Made by a program: the position numbers and the translations under genes. A stretch of 64,000 bases of DNA from CAZGOM01 sp964542875. Its GTDB lineage: Bacteria > Planctomycetota > Phycisphaerae > Phycisphaerales > Phycisphaeraceae. Positions within the stretch are counted from its first letter, which is position 1, and each line of letters begins with the position of its first letter. The stretch lies in NCBI GenBank assembly GCA_964542875.1, contig CAZIWA010000010.1, positions 1 to 64,000 on the forward strand. Direction: 5' to 3'. The notes under the pieces were generated by a model. The model saw only the letters and a list, made by a program, of their open reading frames with translations, was not told where the DNA came from and searched no databases. Of this stretch, positions 46,041-52,520 are shown one piece after another.

Positions 46041-46068
46041 ATCATATCCGGCACTTTAGGGCTGTCAA
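46041..46068 (-). promoter_or_regulatory. leuA: Promoter of leuA
   Basis: On the minus strand TTGACA (46063-46068), a 16-base spacer and TATGAT (46041-46046) make an almost consensus sigma-70 promoter. The predicted start falls at about 46034, the first base of the leader-peptide ATG. Confidence 0.8.
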
Positions 46069-46154
46069 GAAAAGTTTTTACATGTGATACAGCCAAAGAT
46101 CCATGACTGTTTTTCCCAGCCGCGTAAATTCGTCAGCCTTCCGGGCATTAGCTA

Positions 46155-46184
46155 TTGACAGCTTCACGTATTGTCATAACAATA
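46155..46184 (+). promoter_or_regulatory. Promoter with overlapping inverted repeat before a prepilin-type gene
   Basis: TTGACA (46155-46160) is followed after 17 bases by AACAAT (46178-46183). The perfect inverted repeat TATTGT-cata-ACAATA (46169-46184) covers this -10, so a bound dimer could block transcription. It lies about 90 bases before the prepilin-type gene at 46273. Confidence 0.5.
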
Positions 46185-46272
46185 AGATCATTCCTTTCTT
46201 TTCCGTATGCCCGGTTCAAAAACATACCTTCCCTGCCCGCCTTCCTTGAGGCCAGGGACAAAGGCCTGATCA

Positions 46273-47292
46273 ATGCGCGCTATGCTGCTCCCCCACTTCA
46301 AATCACGGTCCCACAAAGCGGCATTCACCCTCGTGGAATTGCTCATCGTCATCGCCATCACCGCGGTGCTCATCACCATGCTGGTGCCCTCGCTCTCCAA
46401 TGCGCGCGCCCAGGCGCGGACGGTTGTCTGCTCAACGCAGATGGCGCAGATCGCCAAGGCCATGGCGATGTACACCTCCGACAACAAGAGCGTGCTGCCG
46501 ATGCCCAATTCCCGTCACGGCATGGACGCGCGTCTCTCGGGCTGGATGGGGTCGCCCAACATCGCCAACCTCACCGTCGGCGCCGCGGGCGATGGGTGCC
46601 CGGAGAACCCCGGCGTCAACCCGCGCGTCTTCCCCACCGGCGTGGGGGCGGCTTACTACATGGGGTACATCCCGGCCATCCCCACCATGGCATCCACCAG
46701 CGCCGCCTACATGCAGCGGGCCAAGGTCACGCTCCTGGATTGCCCTGACGCCCCACGCTACCGCGACCACAGCGTCAGCCAGGTTCAATGGGAAGAAAAC
46801 CAGTACAAGGCGCTCTCGCGCATCACCACGGCGTTCGGAGAGCAGAAGCTCTACTCCGGCACCAACCCCTACGGCGCCAACTGGGACTGCGTGCAAACGG
46901 GCATCACCAGCTACATCTACCGCGGCTGGCTCCGGCATGATGCGGTCGCTTATCAGGCTAAAAAGCAGGCCAAGCGCACCGATGACTGGAACCCCGGCAA
47001 CGTGATGTTCGTAGAGCGCGAATACTACGACTACAACTCCACGGCCTTCCCCGAAGGCCGCAAGATGTACATGCACGGCGACGGCTTCAACATCGCGTTC
47101 CAGGACGGCCATGTGAAGTTCGGCGGCAAAGACATTGGCGGCTATCGTCCCGCAGTCTATTTCTCCATCACCTACTCCGGCAATGCCCCCGGCGTCGCCG
47201 AAGGCAGCAGCAACCTTTATCCGTACAACACGGCCAATAACCCGCTGACCACCGCCACCCTTGAACTTTTCGACTATTACGAAGGCCGGTGA
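46273..47292 (+). CDS. Prepilin-type protein with H-X9-DG motif
   Basis: The 339-residue protein opens with a positively charged stretch then AAFTLVELLIVIAITAVLI, a prepilin cleavage/methylation site with Glu at +5 and a long hydrophobic helix. Near the C-terminus HGDGFNIAFQDGHVKF gives a canonical H-X9-DG motif. Between them lies a family body resembling planctomycete DUF1559-like proteins. It is probably exported through a type II secretion/pilus-type assembly. The start could be the ATG at 46273 or one three codons later; neither has a strong ribosome-binding site. The gene is divergent from leuA and carries its own promoter and terminator. Confidence 0.85.
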   Translation: MRAMLLPHFKSRSHKAAFTLVELLIVIAITAVLITMLVPSLSNARAQARTVVCSTQMAQIAKAMAMYTSDNKSVLPMPNSRHGMDARLSGWMGSPNIANLTVGAAGDGCPENPGVNPRVFPTGVGAAYYMGYIPAIPTMASTSAAYMQRAKVTLLDCPDAPRYRDHSVSQVQWEENQYKALSRITTAFGEQKLYSGTNPYGANWDCVQTGITSYIYRGWLRHDAVAYQAKKQAKRTDDWNPGNVMFVEREYYDYNSTAFPEGRKMYMHGDGFNIAFQDGHVKFGGKDIGGYRPAVYFSITYSGNAPGVAEGSSNLYPYNTANNPLTTATLELFDYYEGR

Positions 47293-47334
47293 GTACCCCT
47301 CCTGGTCATCTTCCAGCGCCTTCCCAATGAAATA

Positions 47335-47376
47335 AGCCTCATGCGCCAGCAACTGCTGGGCGCATGAGGCTCTTTT
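47335..47376. terminator. Bidirectional terminator between a prepilin-type gene and a PhyH gene
   Basis: A long stem (47335-47350 with 47355-47371, one bulged C) lies between converging stops; TCTTTTACTT follows on the plus strand and TTATT on the minus strand. Confidence 0.8.
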
Positions 47377-47396
47377 ACTTCAAGAATCCGCAATGA

Positions 47397-48257
47397 TCAC
47401 TCGATTGTCTGCGCGTGTTCCATCCAACCGCTGGCGCGCTTTTGCTGGTCGGTAAACCGGGCGCGCACGCTGGGGGGCATGGCGAAATGGAAGTTGTGCT
47501 CAGGCGAGTACGTCATCACGTTGTAGTCTTTGTTCACGTAGTTGTAATAGATGTTGGTCCGGGTGCGCCCGGAAGTGTTGCCAAGGCCGTTGTGCAGAAG
47601 TGCTTCGGAGAAAATAAGCACATCGCCAGGCTGACCGGTGATGCGGACGGACCCGGGCATGTCCAGCCCTTTATACCGGCCAAAGGGAAGATCGAAATTG
47701 GACTTGTGTCCGCCTGGGATGGCCAGCATGCAGCCGTCGTCGGGGCCGTTTTCGGTCAGGAAATAAACCGTGTTGAGCATGCGCGTGCGGATGAACCCGT
47801 TGCGCACGCTGTAGAGGTCAGGGCCAATGCCCCGGTGCCACTCGCCGGTGTCGTTGCCCATGGTTTTGGTGATGGACCAAGTGTTGGCCACCTGAGGATC
47901 GCCCATGAATTCCTGAAGATACGGGAATACGGTGGGGTAATCGATAAGCCGATCAAACACGCTGCTCATACGCAGGATGCCGTTGAGCCGAACCCAGCCG
48001 GGATTCGTGTGCTTGGTGGGCTGGCCGATGCGGCCGTCGGGCCGGGTTTTGCGCCAGCGGCTGTCATCATGTTCGAGTTTTTCCTGCCGCTGAACTTCGG
48101 AAAGCAGGGTCTGGACATCGTCCTGGGCGATGGCGCCGCGGAGGATGATGAACCCCTGCATGTCGAAGAGAAACTTATCTTCCAGTGTGACACCGCCGAA
48201 CACGGGGCGAGGCTGCTGGGGCTGTGCGAGAGGCTGGGCTGTGGTCGTCTGCGTCAT
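47397..48257 (-). CDS. Phytanoyl-CoA dioxygenase (PhyH) family protein
   Basis: The 286-residue protein has the PhyH-type Fe(II)/2-oxoglutarate oxygenase fold: QGFIILRGAI at the start, NTVYFLTENGPDDGCMLAIP, GDVLIFSEALLHNGLGNTSG with the distal metal His, and R near RTRTNIYY that should bind 2-oxoglutarate. The proximal ligand reads WHRG instead of the common HxD, so the acid ligand is unclear, perhaps replaced in WHRGIGPD. GGAG precedes the ATG by 6 bases. It is divergent from the AraC gene at 48377, and similar pairs occur in sugar or polysaccharide loci of this phylum, so a secondary-metabolite or sugar hydroxylation is possible. Substrate unknown. Confidence 0.8.
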   Translation of the reverse strand: MTQTTTAQPLAQPQQPRPVFGGVTLEDKFLFDMQGFIILRGAIAQDDVQTLLSEVQRQEKLEHDDSRWRKTRPDGRIGQPTKHTNPGWVRLNGILRMSSVFDRLIDYPTVFPYLQEFMGDPQVANTWSITKTMGNDTGEWHRGIGPDLYSVRNGFIRTRMLNTVYFLTENGPDDGCMLAIPGGHKSNFDLPFGRYKGLDMPGSVRITGQPGDVLIFSEALLHNGLGNTSGRTRTNIYYNYVNKDYNVMTYSPEHNFHFAMPPSVRARFTDQQKRASGWMEHAQTIE

Positions 48258-48376
48258 GATTTATTCTCCTGGGTTTGGAACCCGACCCATGGGCATGGAC
48301 CGGTTTGTGATGTCTACTTTTTACGCGATCCCAGACTCTGATACCATAAACCTGCGTCCTGAATACCTGTCGGAAA

Positions 48377-49243
48377 GTGCAATCCATGCCCAATGCCATC
48401 GATCTGGCCGCACTACTGGAAGCATCCCTGGTGGTCACGTGCCTGCGCGCGGGAACCAACATCGCCAATGTGCGCACTCCGCGCCTTTCGCAGCCGTACA
48501 CCGTGATCGGCCAAAGCGCCGAGTGCGATCTGGAGATGGAGCCGCACAACCAGCCATCCGTCTTTGTCCCTGCCCAGGGCGGATACATCCTCCCGGAAGA
48601 CACCGCGTACCGGGTGACGCCCGCCAAGCCGGGCGGCTGGCCCTACCACTGGTCTCACTTTCATTTCAAGCTTCTGGGCGAACTGGACCTCTTTCAATTC
48701 ATCCAGTCTCCCTACGCGGTGCCGGTGGAAGCGGGACGCGAAATACGCCAAATCCATCAAGGCCTGGTAACCACGTTCGCTCCTTCGGAAGAATCGGTCA
48801 TTCAAACCGTCACGCGCCGCCGGCTGCTGTCGACGCAAATGCTGAGCCTCGTGGTGAAATACTGCACTGTTCGGCCACAGGCCTTCTCCACGCTCGACAA
48901 AATCACGCGGCTGCTTCCAGTGCTCAAGTTCATGCGCGACCAACTGGCCAGGCCGATCTTTCGTGACGAGCTGGCAAGCCTCACCGGTCTCTCGGCTTCG
49001 CGGTTTCATTCACTGTTCCTCGATGCCACGGGCCAGAGCCCGCTGGATTACCTCACACGCATACGGCTCAAACGCGCGCAGGAGCTTCTTCTCTCCACCG
49101 GCGACCAGGTGCAGGACATCGCCCACAAAGTCGGCTTTCGCGACCCCTTTCACTTCACGCGCATGTTTAAGCGATTCACCGGGCAAAGCCCGCGAAGCTA
49201 TCGAACAACCATTCAGGACCAGATGCGCCAGGGCCGGGACTGA
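48377..49243 (+). CDS. AraC family transcriptional regulator
   Basis: The 288-residue protein has an N-terminal cupin-like domain (residues 20-160) and a C-terminal double helix-turn-helix (about 190-283): IFRDELASLTGLSASRFHSL and QVQDIAHKVGFRDPFHFTRM, closing with GQSPRSYR. It lies head to head with the PhyH gene across a 119-base region, so it may control that gene. No clear operator is visible in the gap. It ends 18 bases before the converging prepilin-type gene at 49262. Confidence 0.87.
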   Translation: MQSMPNAIDLAALLEASLVVTCLRAGTNIANVRTPRLSQPYTVIGQSAECDLEMEPHNQPSVFVPAQGGYILPEDTAYRVTPAKPGGWPYHWSHFHFKLLGELDLFQFIQSPYAVPVEAGREIRQIHQGLVTTFAPSEESVIQTVTRRRLLSTQMLSLVVKYCTVRPQAFSTLDKITRLLPVLKFMRDQLARPIFRDELASLTGLSASRFHSLFLDATGQSPLDYLTRIRLKRAQELLLSTGDQVQDIAHKVGFRDPFHFTRMFKRFTGQSPRSYRTTIQDQMRQGRD

Positions 49244-49261
49244 ACGCTGAAACCGGGCTTT

Positions 49262-50011
49262 TTAAAACCAACCGGCGGAGCCCAGGTCCAGCGTCACACC
49301 ATTGGGACGCGAGCCGTCAAACCACCACAGATCAATGCGCTGGCCTTTTTTCAGACTCTCGGCGTGACCATCGATAAACAGCGTATTGATCACCGTCCGC
49401 TGGGCGTGCCCGCGCACACGCAGCGGGCCTGAGAGCGTGGAATCGTAAGTCCCGAATTCACTGATGGGCGTGTATTCCCAGCAGTCAAATGTCAGCGGAA
49501 TCAGGCTGGTATTACTCCTGATCTGCGTCAAGGTCCGGCGCTTGGGCCAGTACATGGCGCCGGTGCTGCGCGCTGTGGTGAGTTCAAAATTAATGCCGTA
49601 ATGTCCGCCGTAGTAGATGGGGGTGACATCCTCCGCTGCCATGGCCGCTTCGGGGCATTTGAAAACCGGGAGCATCTTGTCGGCAGAGTTGGAAAAACCT
49701 ACGCGGTCTGAAAGCAGCCACGGGTCTTTGGGCCAGCCCAGGTAAGGGGCCAACCGGATCATCCAATCGGCTGAAAAGCGGGTGGTCCACGGAAACGCGG
49801 TGTCGCGCTGGTCGTTGCAGTACGCCGCCATCACGATGCCGTGCTGTCGGAGGTTTGCCAAACATCGAAGCTGCCGCGCCTGAGCGCGCGCCGAGCTTAG
49901 GGATGGCACCAGCAAAGCCACCAGCACCGCAATGATGGAAATCACCACGAGCATCTCGATCAATGTAAAACCACGCATCGACGTATTGACTGACGGGCGC
50001 AAAAGCGACAT
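49262..50011 (-). CDS. Prepilin-type protein
   Basis: The 249-residue product has the prepilin site MRGFTLIEMLVVISIIAVLV near its N-terminus and then a soluble body. A variant H-X-DG motif (HAQRTVINTLFIDGH, eleven between His and Asp) is near the C-terminus. It is the third such gene in this region and is predicted to be exported like pseudopilins. The ATG at 50011 is used; a GTG two codons upstream is also possible. The 180-base region upstream holds several TTACG/CGTAA half-sites (for example at 50056 and 50089-50101), possibly an AraC-type site. Confidence 0.8.
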   Translation of the reverse strand: MSLLRPSVNTSMRGFTLIEMLVVISIIAVLVALLVPSLSSARAQARQLRCLANLRQHGIVMAAYCNDQRDTAFPWTTRFSADWMIRLAPYLGWPKDPWLLSDRVGFSNSADKMLPVFKCPEAAMAAEDVTPIYYGGHYGINFELTTARSTGAMYWPKRRTLTQIRSNTSLIPLTFDCWEYTPISEFGTYDSTLSGPLRVRGHAQRTVINTLFIDGHAESLKKGQRIDLWWFDGSRPNGVTLDLGSAGWF

Positions 50012-50197
50012 AGGCACACTCTGATTTGGCAGGAACGAAATGCTTTAACCCAAGACTTACGCAACCCGGTGACTTGATCATATGCCGTAAGTTGTGATTA
50101 CGAAAGACATTTACGTATGCCGATCCGTGATATCGCTTCTGCTAAAAAACAACAAATCCACACAAAATGAGCGCCATGTACTCCTCAGCATGGCCCG

Positions 50198-51367
50198 TCA
50201 ATTCGTCGGAATCGTCAAGAGCGGCGTGCGCTCCTGCCCTGCGGTGGATTGCAGCGAAAACAAAAGCTGCAGCAGGCTGAACGTCGCCTTGGAATCCGGG
50301 TCCGAATCATCGATGTAGAACCAGTAGCCCCGATAATTCACCTTGAGCATGTCACCTGGAGGCTCCTTCTTGGAACTCTTGATCTTCAGCAATCCGCGAT
50401 GGACTTTACCCCAGTCAAACGAGTCCCCGTCAGGCGTGCGGGTGACCCTGGCCAAGTGGCTGGCTTCATGTTCCTGGGGCACTTCCACCGCCTGAGAGCA
50501 AAAGTAGAGCACGCCCATCAATGAACGCGACCGGATGGCCATGGTCTCGGCGCTCATGGGATAAAAGGATTTGGTGAGCCTGATTTTCCGGGTTCCTTCC
50601 GGGAGGCCAAGAAGCGAGATGAACTTTTTGCATTGTTCTTCCAGCACAGGGTCCTGCGTTGGGAGCACGATGAGATAAACGATGCGTTTGCCCTCGCCGA
50701 TTCGACCGCTTTCACCAAAAGCAGGCGTGCGGTTGTCGTCTTCGCCGGGAAGAGGCTCGCCATGGATGCGAATCAATTGATGCTTCACCAGCGTGCGCAG
50801 CACCAGCGTGTATTCGTGGAATTTCGTGTAGTCCGGTGCGCTTTCCGGTGTAGGGCCCGAAGCGGAAGCAGCATTTTCCAACTGGTTGACCCGCTCAATG
50901 CAAATCATGGAAAGCCGTTCGATGCTCCAGCCTGAGTTGGTCAAAAGCACGATCACCTCAAGCGGGATCGGCGTGAGCATTCGATTGGCGAACTTTTCCC
51001 CTTGAAGCGGGGCATAGGTCACCGTCGGACGTTCCTGGTACGAGACTTCAACACCCGCGGCGCCTCGGCCCACATCCGGAGCAGCGCCGCCGAAAAATCC
51101 ATTAATACCCCCCTGCACGCCCATGTTGCTGCGTGTCTCCACGCCGTATTGGGCAACCACGGAACCCAGGTCCAGAAACTGCGTGGTGTCGTTGTAGCGC
51201 AGCCGGACCAGATTTAGGAGCAGTTGCTCATCCTGAGTCTTGCGCAGGACCTCGTTGTAGATGATCCGTTCATTGCCGATCGAGCGCGGGCCGATGCCCG
51301 TTCCACAGCCAGGCAGCACGCACAGCCCAACCAGAACCGTCAACCAACGAAGGGGCGCAAGCATCAT
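50198..51367 (-). CDS. Lipoprotein of unknown function
   Basis: The 389-residue protein has a lipoprotein signal peptide with lipobox VLPGC (Cys21). The mature part starts with RKTQDEQLLLNLVRLRYND, a segment I associate with a widespread family of uncharacterised lipoproteins, and continues with a Gly-rich loop and PIPLEVIVLLTNSGWSIERL. No catalytic residues can be proposed. AAGGG precedes the ATG by 6 bases. The gene is monocistronic and divergent from 51587. Outer-membrane or periplasmic anchoring is inferred from the lipobox. Confidence 0.6.
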   Translation of the reverse strand: MMLAPLRWLTVLVGLCVLPGCGTGIGPRSIGNERIIYNEVLRKTQDEQLLLNLVRLRYNDTTQFLDLGSVVAQYGVETRSNMGVQGGINGFFGGAAPDVGRGAAGVEVSYQERPTVTYAPLQGEKFANRMLTPIPLEVIVLLTNSGWSIERLSMICIERVNQLENAASASGPTPESAPDYTKFHEYTLVLRTLVKHQLIRIHGEPLPGEDDNRTPAFGESGRIGEGKRIVYLIVLPTQDPVLEEQCKKFISLLGLPEGTRKIRLTKSFYPMSAETMAIRSRSLMGVLYFCSQAVEVPQEHEASHLARVTRTPDGDSFDWGKVHRGLLKIKSSKKEPPGDMLKVNYRGYWFYIDDSDPDSKATFSLLQLLFSLQSTAGQERTPLLTIPTN

Positions 51368-51500
51368 AAAAACCCTTCCGCAAACGGCGCCATTCAGGAG
51401 GCCCGCAGCCCCCTTTTATTTTTCCGTTTCCATGATAACACAGGCCTTCTCAAAACAATGCAAACCCTTTTTAACTCGGTGTTTAAATGCCCAAACAAAC

Positions 51501-51556
51501 ACCCTAATATTTACCGTACATTTCTATTGACATCACCCGATCAATACCCTAATATT
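51501..51556 (+). promoter_or_regulatory. Near-consensus promoter with repeated ACCCTAATATT
   Basis: TTGACA (51527-51532), a 17-base spacer and TAATAT (51550-51555) form a strong promoter for the gene at 51587. The 11-base ACCCTAATATT occurs at 51501-51511 and again at 51546-51556, where it includes the -10. The two copies are 45 bases apart, about four helix turns, as expected for sites bridged by a regulator. Confidence 0.65.
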
Positions 51557-51586
51557 ATTCAAGCACTCATTCACAGGAGCTAACGC

Positions 51587-52207
51587 ATGTTGACCATCTC
51601 GCTCATCGACCGGCTCTTCACCCAGGAACGCTTTGGCAACCTGCTTACCCAGATTTCACGCAACCATCTGCCCCTGCCCGCCCAAGTGAAACTGCGGCTG
51701 GAGGAGGCCCCCGCCGGCGTGATCGCGCTGGGTCTGCACCGGGTGCTTGATCAATCTTTTTCATCGATGCCTGGAGTTACCGGCAAGGCCATGCTCGGCT
51801 TCATTACTGACCGGCAAAGCCCCGAAGGCGGCTTCCACCATTGCCCGCTGGCCACCGCAGCGGTGATTGGCGTGCTTGCCCACTGGTGCCGGGATTACGC
51901 CCGCAAGGCCTCTCTGATGGACGCCCGGTTTGCGGACCTTCGGACGATCAAACGCAAGGCCATCCACGCCCTTGGCGCCATGCGCAGCCAGGAAGACTGC
52001 CTCTTTGCCCATCCTGAAGACCGGACACGGCAGGACAGGCAACTCACCACTGCGATGGTGCTGCTGTTCCTGGGCGGCGATGAAGATGCGCAAACCGACC
52101 TGGCGCTTTCCCAGCTTCGAGCCACGTTGGAAGAAATGCCCATCTCTCATGAAGCACATCAGATGCTTTCCCTGGCCACTGCATCCACCACTAAACATGC
52201 GGCGTAA
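51587..52207 (+). CDS. Conserved-looking protein of unknown function
   Basis: I do not recognise the 206-residue protein. It looks soluble and mainly helical, with HRVLDQSF, TDRQSPEGGFHHCPLATAAV and a long helix with RTIKRKAIHALGAM. The SPEGGF motif recalls loops of terpenoid-cyclase-like alpha/alpha barrels, but the length is too short for a full barrel. No signal peptide or membrane segment is seen. AGGAG precedes the ATG by 7 bases, and a near-consensus promoter lies about 30-60 bases upstream. It stands alone. Confidence 0.6.
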   Translation: MLTISLIDRLFTQERFGNLLTQISRNHLPLPAQVKLRLEEAPAGVIALGLHRVLDQSFSSMPGVTGKAMLGFITDRQSPEGGFHHCPLATAAVIGVLAHWCRDYARKASLMDARFADLRTIKRKAIHALGAMRSQEDCLFAHPEDRTRQDRQLTTAMVLLFLGGDEDAQTDLALSQLRATLEEMPISHEAHQMLSLATASTTKHAA

Positions 52208-52520
52208 CTTCCGGTGCGCCGCCGAGCGCCGACGCTCCCGGGAGGGCCGGGGGTGGGTTGCAGCCCAAGCCGGTAAACATCGGCCGGCATGTCACACCCA
52301 CGCCTGTCCCCTTCCGGGCGGTCGGTGGTTTTTATTTGCGCAGGCAGAACCACTGCGACCCTGGTTGTCATAAAGCCAGGCCTTTGGCCCTTAGGAAAAG
52401 GCGCAGATCAAGAGGAAGACATGCTCACGCGGACGAGAGCATGCCACCCAGAATTGCGGGTTTCAGCGTTGTAGTGATAGCGCGGTTTCTGGCGTGCGAT
52501 CGATGGCTCAGACCCCTGGC
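52208..52520. other. Gap between converging genes, two weak hairpins
   Basis: The gap shows no coding frame. CATGCTC/GAGCATG at 52420-52443, followed on the minus strand by TCTTCCTCTT, may end the VWA operon. On the plus strand a weak stem near 52300-52332 followed by TTTTTATTT may end the gene at 51587. The rest is GC-rich and unexplained. Confidence 0.35.

Noticed and set aside
45861..46106. Plus-strand frame of 81 codons with a basic end, at first suggestive of a small ribosomal protein
   Set aside because: The promoter, leader peptide and terminator of leuA lie on the opposite strand, and the frame has no ribosome-binding site or recognised family.
52208..52400. GC-rich gap examined for a cobalamin riboswitch or stable RNA
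   Set aside because: No conserved core (such as a B12-box) or tRNA, SRP, RNase P or tmRNA signature could be found on either strand.
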